Shown here in pieces: positions 18,145 through 27,757 of a DNA stretch of 64,000 nucleotides; position 1 is the first letter of the stretch; every line of letters starts with the position of its first letter. The notes under the pieces were generated by a model. It was not told the origin of the DNA. It did not search any database and worked only from the letters and a program-made list of their open reading frames with translations. The position numbers and the translations under genes are program-made. This DNA is from Pseudomonas mendocina (GTDB lineage Bacteria; Pseudomonadota; Gammaproteobacteria; Pseudomonadales; Pseudomonadaceae). The stretch is taken from assembly GCF_003008615.1 (NCBI RefSeq), contig NZ_CP027657.1:62001-126000 (forward strand), read 5' to 3'.

Positions 18145-18876
18145 TCAGAGGCTCAACGCAATGGCCACCAGCGCGCCGCACTCGGCCAGCTCGACCAGTG
18201 CACCGGCCGTATCGCCAGTAGTGCCGCCGAGGCGTTGCAGCAAGGCGCGGCGCAACCAGGCGAACAGCAACAAGCCAGTCGTCAGGGCCAGCAGCCCCTG
18301 CCAGCCGAACAGCAGCATGCCCGCCACGTGAGCACCCAACACCCAGGGCAGTTGCCGACGCGGCAGATGATCGGCCAGCGCCTGGCCAAGCCCACCGGCC
18401 CGCACATAGGGCGTGGTCGCCAACAACAACGGCAACAGGCTGCGTCCCAACCAGGGCAGCAGCATCAGGTAAATGCCCTGCCCGGCTTGCAGCAGCGTGA
18501 ACAGAGCGGCGAACTTGAGCAACAACAGCAGCACCAGCACCACGACCGCGATGGGGCCGCTGCGCGGATCTTTCATGATCGTCAGCGTCCGCTCGCGATC
18601 ACCGAAGCCGCCCACCCAGGCATCGGCCGTATCGGCCAGGCCGTCCAGGTGCAGGCCGCCACTCAGCGCCACCCACAGAGCCAGAATGATCGCCGCCTGC
18701 AGTAGCGCCGAAGTCTGCCCCAGTAACAGATGAGCCCCCCACAGCAGCAGGCCGAGCAATAATCCCACCGCCGGGTACCAGAGCAGCGAGCGCCCCACCT
18801 GCTCCGGCGTCGGCATGCCCGGTAGGCTGACCGGCAAACGGGTAAGAAACTGTAGAGCGATCAGTAGCGTGATCAT
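18145..18876 (-). CDS. cobS: Adenosylcobinamide-GDP ribazoletransferase
   Basis: 243-residue inner-membrane protein (also called CobV) that joins adenosylcobinamide-GDP and alpha-ribazole(-phosphate) in the last assembly step of B12. It is strongly hydrophobic, with about six helices. Signature motifs are LIALQFLTRLPV at the N-terminus, GGLHLDGLADTADAWVGG with the metal-binding Asp residues, and REKTLTIMKDPR-like RERTLTIMKDPR. It is the last gene of the cob operon, and its ATG overlaps the cobC stop by 4 nt (ATGA). A 72-bp gap separates its end from the marR gene upstream region. Confidence 0.95.
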   Translation of the reverse strand: MITLLIALQFLTRLPVSLPGMPTPEQVGRSLLWYPAVGLLLGLLLWGAHLLLGQTSALLQAAIILALWVALSGGLHLDGLADTADAWVGGFGDRERTLTIMKDPRSGPIAVVVLVLLLLLKFAALFTLLQAGQGIYLMLLPWLGRSLLPLLLATTPYVRAGGLGQALADHLPRRQLPWVLGAHVAGMLLFGWQGLLALTTGLLLFAWLRRALLQRLGGTTGDTAGALVELAECGALVAIALSL

Positions 18877-19445
18877 GGCAATTCCGTCAGTTGCCCGTCG
18901 GCAGCCAGGCTCAGGCGAAAACGCTGGGCATAGCCGACGTTGACCTGCAGCAGATCCTGGCGTGGCAGGCCGCGTGCCCGCGCCAGCAGCAGGCGCATCA
19001 CGCCACCATGAGTGACCAGCAGCAGACGCTCCCCCGCATGGTCGTGCTGCAATCGTTGTAACGCAGCCAGTACACGCGCCTCGAATTGCAGCAACGGCTC
19101 GCCATTGGGCGGCGTGAAACCATAGGGGTCGGCCCAGAACTGGCCCAGTGCTTCAGCATCGCTCTGCATCAGTTCGGCAGCGCTGCGCCCTTCCCAGTCA
19201 CCGAAATGCAACTCCTGCAGGCCTGGCTCATAGTGCAGCGGCAGGGCATGGGCCGTGGCCACTTCCTCGGCAAACCGTGCGCAGCGCTGCAGCGGCGAGC
19301 TGATCAGGCGATCCCAAGGGCCGGCATCCTGCACGGCGGTACGCAACTGTGCCCAGCCTTGCTCGGTCAACGCGTCGTCCAGGCTACCGCGCAGCCCACC
19401 ACCCTGCTCGGTCTCGCCATGGCGCAGCAGTTCCAGCTGCAGCAT
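18873..19445 (-). CDS. cobC: Alpha-ribazole phosphatase
   Basis: 190-residue phosphoglycerate-mutase-type histidine phosphatase that removes the 5'-phosphate of alpha-ribazole or of adenosylcobalamin phosphate. The catalytic motif is LLRHGETEQGG at the N-terminus, with a second His in VTHGGVMRLLL. GDWEGRSAAEL matches the CobC/GpmB branch. The ATG at 19443-19445 shares its A with the cobT stop (TGATG). Reading further upstream would run into cobT and lacks family similarity. Position between cobT and cobS fits the pathway step. Confidence 0.93.
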   Translation of the reverse strand: MLQLELLRHGETEQGGGLRGSLDDALTEQGWAQLRTAVQDAGPWDRLISSPLQRCARFAEEVATAHALPLHYEPGLQELHFGDWEGRSAAELMQSDAEALGQFWADPYGFTPPNGEPLLQFEARVLAALQRLQHDHAGERLLLVTHGGVMRLLLARARGLPRQDLLQVNVGYAQRFRLSLAADGQLTELP

Positions 19446-20500
19446 CAGCTCGGCCTCTGCGCCACGGCGGCTTCGGCGAAGGTCGCCATCTGCCCATGCA
19501 GGGCGCAAGCCAGGCGCAGCAACGGCACGGCCAACGCGGCCCCACTGCCTTCACCCAGACGCAAACCGAGTTCCAGCAACGGTTGCGCCTCCAGCGCCTG
19601 CAGTACGCGCACATGCCCCGGCTCGGCGCCGTGATGGGCGAACAGCAGCCAGTCGCGGCAGCCAGGATTCAGGCGCACGGCGAGCAAGGCCGCAACGCTG
19701 CAGATGAAACCATCGACCAATACCGCCATGCCTTGCTGCGCGGCGGCCAGGTAGGCGCCGGTGAGTGCGGCGATCTCGAAGCCGCCCAGGTGGATCAGTG
19801 CCTGCAACGGCCCGTCGATTTGCGCCCGGTGCAGTGCCAACGCAGCATCGATCACCCGCGCCTTGTGCGCTACACCGGAACTGTCCAGCCCCGTACCTGG
19901 GCCGGCCAGCTCGCTCGCCGGGCAATCCAGCAGCCAGCAGGCCAACGCCGCCGCTACCGTGGTGTTGCCAATGCCCATCTCACCGCCAACGAACAGATCA
20001 CAACCAACGGCACGGGCGCGCTGGATGCTGTCGCGCCCGGCCTCCAGGCAGATCATTACCTGGGCCAGGGTCATCGCCGGATCGCGGGCAAAATTCTGCG
20101 TGCCGGCGCCGACCTGCAGGTGTCGCACGCCAGGCAACGGCGGCAACGGCTCGGCGGTGCCCAGGTCGATCACCTCGAGCGCCGCATCCAACTGACGCGC
20201 GAGCACGCTGATGGCGGCGCCGCCGCTGACGAAGTTGGCCAGCATCTGCCCGGTCACCGCTTGCGGATAGGCGGAAATGCCCTCGGCCACCACGCCATGG
20301 TCACCGGCAAAGATGCCGATCCACAGTTTGTCCAGGCTCGGCCGCTCGCGCCCCTGCAACGCCGCCAGATGGATGGCGAGACTCTCCAGGCGCCCCAACG
20401 AACCCGTGGGTTTGGTCAACTGCTGCTGCCGCGTTTCGGCCTTGGCCCTTGCAACATGATCGAGCGGCTGACACGGCCCTTGCCACCATTGCAGACTCAT
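19445..20500 (-). CDS. cobT: Nicotinate-nucleotide--DMB phosphoribosyltransferase
   Basis: 351-residue enzyme that transfers ribose phosphate from nicotinate mononucleotide to 5,6-dimethylbenzimidazole, making alpha-ribazole 5'-phosphate, the lower ligand of B12. Motifs include [48 protein letters not shown] and [12 protein letters not shown] near the C-terminus with the catalytic Glu region. Length matches the family (about 350). It overlaps cobU by 4 nt upstream and cobC by 1 nt downstream. BluB, encoded in the same operon, supplies the dimethylbenzimidazole. Confidence 0.96.
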   Translation of the reverse strand: MSLQWWQGPCQPLDHVARAKAETRQQQLTKPTGSLGRLESLAIHLAALQGRERPSLDKLWIGIFAGDHGVVAEGISAYPQAVTGQMLANFVSGGAAISVLARQLDAALEVIDLGTAEPLPPLPGVRHLQVGAGTQNFARDPAMTLAQVMICLEAGRDSIQRARAVGCDLFVGGEMGIGNTTVAAALACWLLDCPASELAGPGTGLDSSGVAHKARVIDAALALHRAQIDGPLQALIHLGGFEIAALTGAYLAAAQQGMAVLVDGFICSVAALLAVRLNPGCRDWLLFAHHGAEPGHVRVLQALEAQPLLELGLRLGEGSGAALAVPLLRLACALHGQMATFAEAAVAQRPS

Positions 20501-21018
20501 AACGCATCCCCCTTGAGCACCATGGGCAACCCGGCCACGGTGAACAGCACACGCTGGCTACGCTCTGCCAGCGCCTGGTGCAGCCAGCCGGCCTCATCGA
20601 CATAACGGCGAGTCAGCTCGCCCAGCGGCACCACGCCCAGCCCGGTTTCGTTGCTGACCAGCAGGATGCGTCCTGGCAACGCATCCACACAGCCGAGCAA
20701 CAGCTCGCGCTCAGCCTCAAGCCGCGCCGAATCCTCCAGCATCAGTAGATTGGTCAGCCACAGGGTCAGGCAGTCCACCAGCAGGCAACGACCGGGCGCA
20801 GCCTGTTCACGCAGCACACGGGCCAGCGCCACTGGCTCCTCGACCAACGCCCAGTGCGCAGGCCGACGTGCGCGATGCTGAGCAACGCGCGCATTCATCT
20901 CGCCATCGAGCGGCTGGCTGGTGGCGATGTAGACGACCTCCAACCCGGACTCGTCGGCCAGCTTCTCGGCCAGCCGGCTCTTGCCGGAACGAGCACCGCC
21001 GAGGATCAATTCAAGCAT
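20497..21018 (-). CDS. cobU: Adenosylcobinamide kinase/guanylyltransferase
   Basis: 173-residue bifunctional enzyme (CobP in the aerobic nomenclature) that phosphorylates adenosylcobinamide and then transfers GMP from GTP. A Walker A motif, [12 protein letters not shown], lies at residues 6-17. The covalent-GMP His region is in [12 protein letters not shown], and [11 protein letters not shown] and [12 protein letters not shown] are family blocks. I chose ATG 21016-21018, preceded by GGAG; an in-frame GTG two codons earlier is possible. It is separated from cobQ by 57 nt holding a palindromic repeat, the only real gap in the operon. Confidence 0.94.
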   Translation of the reverse strand: MLELILGGARSGKSRLAEKLADESGLEVVYIATSQPLDGEMNARVAQHRARRPAHWALVEEPVALARVLREQAAPGRCLLVDCLTLWLTNLLMLEDSARLEAERELLLGCVDALPGRILLVSNETGLGVVPLGELTRRYVDEAGWLHQALAERSQRVLFTVAGLPMVLKGDAL

Positions 21019-21025
21019 CTTCACT

Positions 21026-21048
21026 CCGTAGGGTGCGCTGTGCGCACC
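21026..21048. repeat. REP-like repeat inside the cob operon
   Basis: Copy of the GGTGCGCACGGCGCACC family (here CCGTAGGGTGCGCTGTGCGCACC) in the cobQ-cobU gap. As RNA it would fold just before the cobU ribosome site, so it may alter mRNA stability or coupling within the operon. Confidence 0.75.
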
Positions 21049-21075
21049 ATTTCAAAACCTGCGGGTGCCGCGCCC

Positions 21076-22527
21076 CTACCCCAGGCCGTAAAGCGCCTTG
21101 AGTTTTTCGGTATCCAGGTGCAATTCCACCTGATCGGCCAGGCGTTCGATATCGCGCTCGCGTAGCGCCTGGTAATCCACCGTCTGCACCTCGGGCAGCC
21201 CGGCCCAGCGCAACAACGCGGCGAACGCCGACGGTTGCTCGAACAGGCCATGCAGGTAGGTAGCAAGTACCTGCCCATCGGCACTGAGACCACCGTCACT
21301 GCGGCCGTCATCGAGCTGCACGGCGCCGTTAAGACCCGGCCCATGGCTGACGCCGGCATGGATCTCGTAGCCGCTGACCGGCGCCTGCTCCAGACACAGC
21401 CGGCCACGCACGTTGCGCAACTGCTTCTCCGGTTCCAGCAGCGTCTCGAAATCGAGCAGGCCAAGGCCTTCGCTACTGCCGGCAACACCCTCCAGGCCGT
21501 GCGGGTCGTGAATCTGTCGACCAAGCATCTGCAGACCACCGCAAATACCCAGAACCTTGCCGCCGTAGCGCAGGTGGCGGGCGATGGCTGCATCCCAGCC
21601 CTGTTCACGCAGGCGCGCGAGGTCGGCACGTACGCTCTTGGAGCCAGGCAGGATGATCAGATCCGCCGGGGGAATGGCTTGGCCCGGCCCGACGAAGGTC
21701 AGCTGCACCTGTGGGTGCAGGCGCAACGGATCGAAATCGGTGTGGTTGCTGATACGCGGCAGAACCGGCACCACCACGCGCAACGCCTGTGCGTCCTTGG
21801 CCTGCTGACGGGTATCGACGGCGTCTTCGGCTTCCAGGTGGAAATCCATCAGGTACGGCAGCACGCCCAGCACTGGCTTGCCGGTACGCTGTTCGAGCCA
21901 GTCCAGCCCCGGTTTGAGCAACGCGATGTCGCCCCGAAAACGGTTGATCACGAAGCCCTGGACACGCGCCTGCTCGCTCGGGCTGAGCAGTTCCAGGGTG
22001 CCGACCAGATGGGCGAACACGCCGCCCTTGTCGATATCGGCAATCAGAATCACCGGGCAATCCACCGCTTCGGCGAAGCCCATGTTGGCGATGTCGCCGG
22101 CCCGCAGGTTGATCTCGGCGGGCGAGCCGGCGCCTTCGACCAACACCAGCTCGTGGCGCTCCTGCAATCGTGCATGGGATTCCAGCACCGCTGCCATGGC
22201 CACCGGCTTGTAGCCGTGATAGGTCAGCGCCTGCATGTTGCCGATGGCGCGGCCGTGGATGATCACCTGAGCGCCCATGTCGCTGTTGGGCTTGAGCAGC
22301 ACCGGGTTCATGTCGGTATGCGGCTCCAGACCGGCCGCCTGCGCCTGCACCGCTTGCGCGCGGCCGATCTCGCCGCCGTCGGCGGTCACGGCGGAATTGA
22401 GCGCCATGTTCTGCGGTTTGAACGGCGCCACGGAAATGCCCTGACGCCGCGCCCAGCGGCACAGCGCCGTCACCAGCGTGCTCTTGCCGGCGTCGGAGGT
22501 GGTGCCCTGCACCATCAGGGTGGCCAT
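21076..22527 (-). CDS. cobQ: Cobyric acid synthase
   Basis: 483-residue glutamine-dependent amidase that adds four amide groups to adenosylcobyrinate a,c-diamide. The N-terminal ATP-binding domain begins [20 protein letters not shown] with the P-loop. The C-terminal class I glutaminase domain has its nucleophile Cys in [15 protein letters not shown] and the triad His in [12 protein letters not shown] 22525-22527 shares its A with the stop of cobD (TGATG). The 62 open codons upstream belong to cobD read in another frame. Length agrees with the family (480-510). Confidence 0.96.
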   Translation of the reverse strand: MATLMVQGTTSDAGKSTLVTALCRWARRQGISVAPFKPQNMALNSAVTADGGEIGRAQAVQAQAAGLEPHTDMNPVLLKPNSDMGAQVIIHGRAIGNMQALTYHGYKPVAMAAVLESHARLQERHELVLVEGAGSPAEINLRAGDIANMGFAEAVDCPVILIADIDKGGVFAHLVGTLELLSPSEQARVQGFVINRFRGDIALLKPGLDWLEQRTGKPVLGVLPYLMDFHLEAEDAVDTRQQAKDAQALRVVVPVLPRISNHTDFDPLRLHPQVQLTFVGPGQAIPPADLIILPGSKSVRADLARLREQGWDAAIARHLRYGGKVLGICGGLQMLGRQIHDPHGLEGVAGSSEGLGLLDFETLLEPEKQLRNVRGRLCLEQAPVSGYEIHAGVSHGPGLNGAVQLDDGRSDGGLSADGQVLATYLHGLFEQPSAFAALLRWAGLPEVQTVDYQALRERDIERLADQVELHLDTEKLKALYGLG

Positions 22528-23537
22528 CAGGGCGTTTCCTCGAGACTCGCCAGTATCGGCGCACATTCCAGCAGCGCCTGTTCCAGGCGCAGCCAGCCAG
22601 ATTCGTCCGCCGGCAAGCCGAAGCGCAGGCTGTCCAGCTCGGCGAACAGGCGCACCAGGATGCCGCGGCGCGCCATCAGCTCGGCGCAGGGCACGGCGCG
22701 CCGGGTGCAGCAAAACTGGAACAGCGACGAGCCGCCGCTCGATGGCAAGCCACAGTCACGCAGCAATGCCTGCAGGCGCTCGCCGTCGGCCAGCAGGCGT
22801 TCACGCTGGCGACGCTGGCCCTCACCATCGACCAGCAGGCTCAGCGCCACGCTGCGTGCCGGGCCGCTGACGGCCCATGGGCCGAGCAGCGTTTCCAGTT
22901 CATCCAGCAGCGCCTGAGCGGCCAGGACGAAGCCAAGACGCAGGCCGGCCAGGCCGAAGAACTTGCCGAACGAACGCAGCACGATCAGCCCCGGCATGTC
23001 GCTGTAGGCGGCCAGGCTGTGCTCCGGCGTGCAATCCATGAAGGCTTCGTCGACCACCAGCCAGCCGCCGCGCTCGACCAGCTCATCGTGCCAGTCGAGC
23101 AGACGGGGCGGCTCGATCAGGCGGCCAGTCGGGTTGTTCGGGTTGACCACCAGCAACACATCCAGCTGCGGCAGCGCGCGATGCACCGAACCCTCGCTGA
23201 GCTTGGTGACACGATGGCCTTCACGACGCCAGGCTGCGGCGTGCTCGGCGTAAGTGGGCGCGATGATGCCGACACTGGCATTGCGGCGCAGACGTGGCAG
23301 AGTCTGGATCGCCGCTTGCGAACCGGCTACCGGCAGCAGGCTGACGGCGCCGTAGTAGTCGCGCGCCGCCTGCTCCAGCCCATCGTCCGCTTCAGGCAGG
23401 CGAGCCCAAGCCGAACCGGGGACGGCCGGCAGATCCCAGCCGTAAGGCGCAACTCCGGTGGACAGATCCAGCCAGTCTTCAAGGGGGATGCCATAGCGCT
23501 GCGCAGCGGCGCGCAGTCGACCTCCATGCTCAAGCAA
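22527..23537 (-). CDS. cobD: Threonine-phosphate decarboxylase (PLP enzyme)
   Basis: 336-residue PLP-dependent enzyme of the class I/II aminotransferase fold (named CobC in aerobic-pathway nomenclature). It makes (R)-1-amino-2-propanol phosphate for the nucleotide loop of B12. It begins [18 protein letters not shown], the family's diagnostic opening. The PLP lysine lies in [18 protein letters not shown], and NPNNPTGR binds cofactor phosphate. The start codon is TTG at 23535-23537. The nearby ATG at 23525-23527 is out of frame, and no in-frame ATG precedes the conserved LEHGGRL. It overlaps cbiB by 8 nt. Confidence 0.92.
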   Translation of the reverse strand: MLEHGGRLRAAAQRYGIPLEDWLDLSTGVAPYGWDLPAVPGSAWARLPEADDGLEQAARDYYGAVSLLPVAGSQAAIQTLPRLRRNASVGIIAPTYAEHAAAWRREGHRVTKLSEGSVHRALPQLDVLLVVNPNNPTGRLIEPPRLLDWHDELVERGGWLVVDEAFMDCTPEHSLAAYSDMPGLIVLRSFGKFFGLAGLRLGFVLAAQALLDELETLLGPWAVSGPARSVALSLLVDGEGQRRQRERLLADGERLQALLRDCGLPSSGGSSLFQFCCTRRAVPCAELMARRGILVRLFAELDSLRFGLPADESGWLRLEQALLECAPILASLEETP

Positions 23538-24438
23538 CCCAGACCTCCAATACGATCAGGCATACCAGCCATAAGCCAACGCCCGCGACGACTCGATTCA
23601 TCGCCCGCTCGATATCCCGCGCACGCGGCGCCGGGCCCTCGCCCAACTGCGGGCGCTCATGCCGCTCGCCGTGATACTCCGCCACACCGCCCAGACTGAC
23701 ACCCAGGCTGCCTGCGCCAGACGCCATTACCGGGCCAGCATTGGGACTGTCCCACAAGGGCGCCTGCTTGCGCCAGCAGCGCAGGGCCAGAGCGGTGTGC
23801 CCGAGCAGGGCGTAGGTCAACGCAACCAGGCGCGCTGGAATGTAATTGAGCACATCATCGATCTTCGCCGCCGCCCAGCCAAAGCGCTCGAAGCGTTCGT
23901 TGCGGTAACCCCACATGGCGTCGAGGGTGTTGCTCAGGCGGTACAGCACCACGCCGGGGGCGCCGGCGACGATAAACCAGAACAAGGCGGCGAATACCGC
24001 ATCGGAGCCATTTTCCAGCACCGACTCGGTGCCGGCGCGGGCCACGCCCGTGGCGTCCAGTTCGGCAGTGTTACGGCTGACCATCCAGCCGACCCGCTCA
24101 CGCGCCAGGGCCAGATCGCCCAGGCGCAGCGCCTGCGCCACCGGCTGTGCGTGCTCGTACAGGCTGCGCAGGCCAAGGGCGAAGTACAAAGCAAAGATCT
24201 CCACCGCCCAACCAAACGAGCTCACCTGCACCAGCAGCCAGGTGATGAAGGTCAGCGGCAGCACTGCCAGGCACCAGGCCGTCACGCCATGACTACGCCA
24301 GCCACCACCAGCGGGATTGAAGCGCTGCTCCAGGCGCCCGGCCAGGCGGCCGAAGGCAACCAGCGGATGCGCGCGGCGTGGCTCGCCCAGCAAGGCATCC
24401 AGCGCCACGCTGGCACAGGTGATCAGCGCCAGGCTCAT
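23530..24438 (-). CDS. cbiB: Adenosylcobinamide-phosphate synthase
   Basis: 302-residue inner-membrane protein (CobD in aerobic nomenclature) that attaches aminopropanol (phosphate) to adenosylcobyric acid. It has several hydrophobic helices and the motifs [19 protein letters not shown] near the N-terminus, RDTAELD-like SRNTAELD, and [34 protein letters not shown] residues appear as [21 protein letters not shown]. Its start lies 3 nt from the bluB stop, and the downstream cobD overlaps it by 8 nt. The neighbouring cobD gene makes its aminopropanol substrate. Confidence 0.94.
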   Translation of the reverse strand: MSLALITCASVALDALLGEPRRAHPLVAFGRLAGRLEQRFNPAGGGWRSHGVTAWCLAVLPLTFITWLLVQVSSFGWAVEIFALYFALGLRSLYEHAQPVAQALRLGDLALARERVGWMVSRNTAELDATGVARAGTESVLENGSDAVFAALFWFIVAGAPGVVLYRLSNTLDAMWGYRNERFERFGWAAAKIDDVLNYIPARLVALTYALLGHTALALRCWRKQAPLWDSPNAGPVMASGAGSLGVSLGGVAEYHGERHERPQLGEGPAPRARDIERAMNRVVAGVGLWLVCLIVLEVWVA

Positions 24439-24441
24439 CGT

Positions 24442-25095
24442 TCACTCACCAGAGGATCCCCATCGATTCTCGAACAGCAATTCGGACAGCGGCCGAGGTG
24501 TGGCCCAGCCCTCTTCCACCAGCATCGGTTTCTCGTAGAAGGCGTGCACCGGCCCCAGGCACAGCAGCGCCACCGGCTTGCTGCCAGCCGGCATACCCAG
24601 CAGCCCGGCCAGCGCTTCGGGGTCGAACAACGACACCCAGCCCAGGCCCAGCCCTTCGGCCCGCGCAGCCAGCCACAGATTCTGAATGGCGCAGGCCACC
24701 GAAGCCATATCCATTTCCGGCAACGTGCGTCGTCCAAAGACATGCGCTTCGCGCCCTTCCATCAGCGCCACCGCCAGCAGCTCGGCGCAATCGCGGATAC
24801 CCTCGACCTTGAGCCGCATGAACTCATCCGAGCGCTCGCCCAGGACTTCGGCGGTGCGTACCCGCTCCACCTCCACCAGCGCATGGGCCGCCTCACGCAA
24901 TTGCGGATCGCTGATACGCAGGAAGCGCCACGGCTGCATCAGGCCGACGCTGGGCGCGTGGTGCGCCGCTTCGAGCAGCCGCGCCAACACCTCAGGCGGT
25001 ACCTGCCCGCCGGCGAAGTGGCGCATGTCGCGGCGCTCGGCAATGGCGCGGTATACCGCCGCACGCTCTGCTGGAGTGAAAGCATGCTCGCTCAT
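24442..25095 (-). CDS. bluB: 5,6-dimethylbenzimidazole synthase
   Basis: 217-residue flavin destructase of the nitroreductase fold that cleaves reduced FMN with oxygen to make 5,6-dimethylbenzimidazole, the lower ligand base. Motifs are AIAERRDMRHFAGGQVP, HHAPSVGLMQPWRFL, and LGLGWVSLFDPEALAGLLGMP, all BluB-typical. ATG 25093-25095 overlaps the cobB stop as ATGA. The 39 codons further upstream are cobB out of frame. Its presence shows that the pathway is set up for aerobic, self-sufficient production of true B12. Confidence 0.94.
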   Translation of the reverse strand: MSEHAFTPAERAAVYRAIAERRDMRHFAGGQVPPEVLARLLEAAHHAPSVGLMQPWRFLRISDPQLREAAHALVEVERVRTAEVLGERSDEFMRLKVEGIRDCAELLAVALMEGREAHVFGRRTLPEMDMASVACAIQNLWLAARAEGLGLGWVSLFDPEALAGLLGMPAGSKPVALLCLGPVHAFYEKPMLVEEGWATPRPLSELLFENRWGSSGE

Positions 25096-26384
25096 GGACG
25101 CAGCAGCGCGGCGGCCGCCTCCGGATTGGACGGCAGGTAGAAGTGGATATAGCTGGCCGTCAGCCGACCCAGGCGATAGACCGCCTCGGCCACCGGCTTG
25201 CCGTTCGGGCAACGGCCGAGCGCCAGGGGCTGCAAGGGACTTTCCAGGCGAGAGTGGTGGTAACTGTGGCCGCGCAGCTCGCCTTCCGGCAGCGTCACTT
25301 CCTGCAGGGCCAGTGCCGTCAGCCGTGGCTGCAAAGCCGCACTGCCGCTGAGCAGGCCAAGCATGCGGCCACTGCCGCCCTGCTTGTCGCGCAGCTCATC
25401 GAGCAAATAGAGCATGCCGCCACACTCGGCGAGCAGTGGCTTGCCGGCCTGGTGATGGGTACGGATCGCCGCAGCCATGGCCTGGTTGCCCTCCAGCTCT
25501 GCCAGGTACAGCTCGGGATAACCGCCAGGCAAGTAGAGACTGTCCACGTCCGGCAGCGCTTGATCGATCAGCGGCGAGAAATAGCGCAGCTCAGCCCCCA
25601 GCGCCTGCAGCAGGTCGAGATTGGCCTGATAAAGGAAGGCGAACGCGGCATCCCGCGCCACACCGATCCGCACGCCTTGGAGCAAGGGCGCAGGTTCGTC
25701 GATCTGCGGCGCGGCGAAGCTCACCGCCGGCGGCAGATCGACATCGGCGCTGGCCGCCAGGGCGTCGGCGACGGCGTCCAGGCGTGCTTCCAGATCGGCC
25801 AGCTCAGTTGCCTGCACCAGGCCCAGATGCCGACTCGGCAACTCCACCGCGGCACTGCGCGGCAAAGCGCCGAACCAGCGGATGCTCGATGGCAAGGCAT
25901 CACGCAGAATATCGCCATGGCGGGTACTGGCGACGCGGTTGCCGAGCACTCCGGCAAACGGCAGATCCGGCTGGAAGGTGGCCAGGCCGTGAGCCAGCGC
26001 GCCGAAGGTCTGCGCCATGGCTGCACCGTCGATCACGCCCAGTACCGGTACGCCAAAGTAACGGGCCAGATCGGCCGCCGACGGCTTGCCGTCGAACAAG
26101 CCCATCACCCCTTCGATCAGGATCAGATCGGCCTCGCCCGCGGCCTGCCACAACAGCCGGCGGCTCTCCGCCTCACCCACCATGGCCAGGTCGAGCTGGT
26201 ACACCGGCGCGCCGCTGGCGCGGGCGTGGATCATCGGATCGAGGAAGTCCGGGCCGCACTTGAACACTCGCACCCGGCGCCCCTGACGCGTATGCAGGCG
26301 CGCCAGCGCGGCGGTGACGGTGGTCTTGCCCTGACCCGAAGCTGGCGCGGCAATCAGCAGCGCCGGGCAGTGACGTGCTTCCAT
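25092..26384 (-). CDS. cobB: Cobyrinate a,c-diamide synthase
   Basis: 430-residue glutamine amidotransferase (CbiA in anaerobic nomenclature) that amidates the a and c side chains of cobyrinate or hydrogenobyrinate. The P-loop reads APASGQGKTTVTAALARLH near the N-terminus. The DRA-type ATPase region is followed by a C-terminal glutaminase domain with the nucleophile Cys in LAECGGMLYLLDEL. GYPELYLAELEGN is a family block. The ATG shares a base with the cobO stop (TGATG), and the stop overlaps bluB by 4 nt. Oxygen-dependent or -independent ring synthesis cannot be decided from this gene. Confidence 0.95.
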   Translation of the reverse strand: MEARHCPALLIAAPASGQGKTTVTAALARLHTRQGRRVRVFKCGPDFLDPMIHARASGAPVYQLDLAMVGEAESRRLLWQAAGEADLILIEGVMGLFDGKPSAADLARYFGVPVLGVIDGAAMAQTFGALAHGLATFQPDLPFAGVLGNRVASTRHGDILRDALPSSIRWFGALPRSAAVELPSRHLGLVQATELADLEARLDAVADALAASADVDLPPAVSFAAPQIDEPAPLLQGVRIGVARDAAFAFLYQANLDLLQALGAELRYFSPLIDQALPDVDSLYLPGGYPELYLAELEGNQAMAAAIRTHHQAGKPLLAECGGMLYLLDELRDKQGGSGRMLGLLSGSAALQPRLTALALQEVTLPEGELRGHSYHHSRLESPLQPLALGRCPNGKPVAEAVYRLGRLTASYIHFYLPSNPEAAAALLRP

Positions 26385-26995
26385 CAGAATTCGATGCCCT
26401 TCTGCGCCTTCACTCCGGACTTGAACGCATGCTTGACCAGACTCATCTCGGTGACCGTATCGGCCGCCTCGATCATCCCCGGCAAGGCGCCCCGCCCCGT
26501 TACCACCACGTGCTGCAGCAGCGGCCGCGCTTCGATATCGGCCAGCACCGCATCCAGTTCGAGATAGCCATGCTTGAGGGCGATGTTCAGCTCATCCAGC
26601 ACCACCAGGCCGATGGATTCATCGCCAAGCAAGCGCCTGGCAATGGCCCAGGCTTCCTGCGCCTTGGCGATATCACGCTGGCGATCCTGGGTTTCCCAGG
26701 TGAAACCCTCGCCCATCACGTGATAGCTGACTTCCTCGGGAAAGCGGCGGAAGAAGGTTTCCTCACCGGTGCTGGCGGCACCCTTGATGAACTGCACCAC
26801 GCCGACCTTGAGGCCATGACCGAGGGCGCGCGCGACCATGCCGAAAGCGCTGCTGCTCTTGCCCTTGCCATTGCCGCTGTGCACCAGCAGCAGGCCGTAT
26901 TCGTCCTGAGCCTGGGCGATCTTCTCGTCGATCAGGGCTTTCTTGCGCTGCATGCGCGCCTTGTGGCGGGCATCGCGCTCGGTGGACTCGCTCAT
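26384..26995 (-). CDS. cobO: Cob(I)yrinic acid a,c-diamide adenosyltransferase
   Basis: 203-residue CobA/CobO/BtuR-type ATP:corrinoid adenosyltransferase that adds the 5'-deoxyadenosyl ligand to cobalt. The P-loop GNGKGKSSSAFGM is distinctive. The block YHVMGEGFTWETQDRQRD and the end DEL...LVV region LVVLDELNIALKHGYL are family hallmarks. I chose ATG 26993-26995 (MSESTERDARHKARM), preceded by AGGAG. The 33 codons further upstream have no similarity. It is the first gene of the ten-gene cob operon and lies about 200 nt downstream of the cobalamin riboswitch. Confidence 0.95.
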   Translation of the reverse strand: MSESTERDARHKARMQRKKALIDEKIAQAQDEYGLLLVHSGNGKGKSSSAFGMVARALGHGLKVGVVQFIKGAASTGEETFFRRFPEEVSYHVMGEGFTWETQDRQRDIAKAQEAWAIARRLLGDESIGLVVLDELNIALKHGYLELDAVLADIEARPLLQHVVVTGRGALPGMIEAADTVTEMSLVKHAFKSGVKAQKGIEF

Positions 26996-27139
26996 GCTGT
27001 GCTCCTGTACGTCAGGCACCCGCGCCGCCTGTTGATCGATAAACAGTGCGAACGGCAATGAGGAAGAAGGTCGCGATGATCCGCACATCCTCATCCAGGT
27101 GCCAATGGCTGGTCAGGCGAGCGGAAGACAGAAAACACG

Positions 27140-27164
27140 AACGCCCCGGTCAAACCGGAGCGTT
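27140..27164 (-). terminator. Riboswitch-linked intrinsic terminator
   Basis: On the minus strand AACGCTCCGG and CCGGGGCGTT pair around a TTTGA loop, followed by CGTGTTTTCTGTC. The position between the B12 aptamer and cobO fits an expression platform that stops transcription when cobalamin is bound. Confidence 0.65.
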
Positions 27165-27194
27165 AGCCGGACAGCGCCCTCCGCGATGCCGTGA

Positions 27195-27382
27195 AACTGC
27201 GACAGGCCGGTCTCCGGGCTCGTGAGCGAACCCAAAGGTTCGACACCGCGCCTTCCCGTGCATAGCACAGTGGCTTCGAGCAGCGTTTGACTCACCTACC
27301 GTTGCGGGGGCAGCGCCGGCATTCGAACCGGCTTCCCTGTTTCACCCCTCGGCCGTCATTCGCAGCGACTCGGGGCACCTGA
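27195..27382 (-). ncRNA. Cobalamin riboswitch (AdoCbl aptamer)
   Basis: Read on the minus strand, the region opens AGGTGCCCCGAG and continues with GGGTGAAACAGGGAAG. It then has CTGCCCCCGCAACGGTA, the conserved B12-box core GAAGCCACTGTG at about 27264-27275, and a closing GGAGACCGGCCTG. These are the ordered conserved blocks of the cobalamin riboswitch. It precedes cobO and should repress the whole cob operon when adenosylcobalamin is plentiful. Confidence 0.93.
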
Positions 27383-27430
27383 AGCAAGGCGCGCAGGGTA
27401 GAGGCTGGCAGCCCTACCCGTCAACGCCGC

Positions 27431-27751
27431 TCAGTGCCTGGGCATGAACCCAGGCGGTTTGCTCGCCAACCAATCGACGAAAGTCCGCAAACGCTCATCA
27501 CTCAGCAGCGCCTCGCGGCTGTTGTAAGTCAGCGCCAGCTCCTTTTCGCTGAACAGACGGTGAATCTGGTTATGGCAGGCGCGGCAGACCCAAAGCGTGG
27601 CGGTAATGCGCTCATGACGAGCGAAGCGTTTCTGCACATAGACCTTGTCGTGCAGCGCCTTGGGAATCAGGTGATGGCGGGTCAGTGCGACAGACCGCGC
27701 GCACAGCTCACAGAGCTCAGGCTGAGGCGGCAGGCGAATGGGCTCGCTCAT
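27431..27751 (-). CDS. HNH endonuclease-like protein
   Basis: 106-residue protein with the layout of an HNH nuclease domain: CELC, then TRHHLIPKALH, then CRACHNQIHRLF. The two CxxC pairs form a structural zinc site, and the His-His plus His-Asn residues fit the beta-beta-alpha metal finger. The first gene upstream on the same strand is an NlpC/P60 lipoprotein, with a 6-nt gap, so the two are probably co-transcribed. No recombination, restriction or toxin partner is nearby. Whether it cleaves DNA in vivo is unknown. Confidence 0.75.
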   Translation of the reverse strand: MSEPIRLPPQPELCELCARSVALTRHHLIPKALHDKVYVQKRFARHERITATLWVCRACHNQIHRLFSEKELALTYNSREALLSDERLRTFVDWLASKPPGFMPRH

Positions 27752-27757
27752 GGAGGG

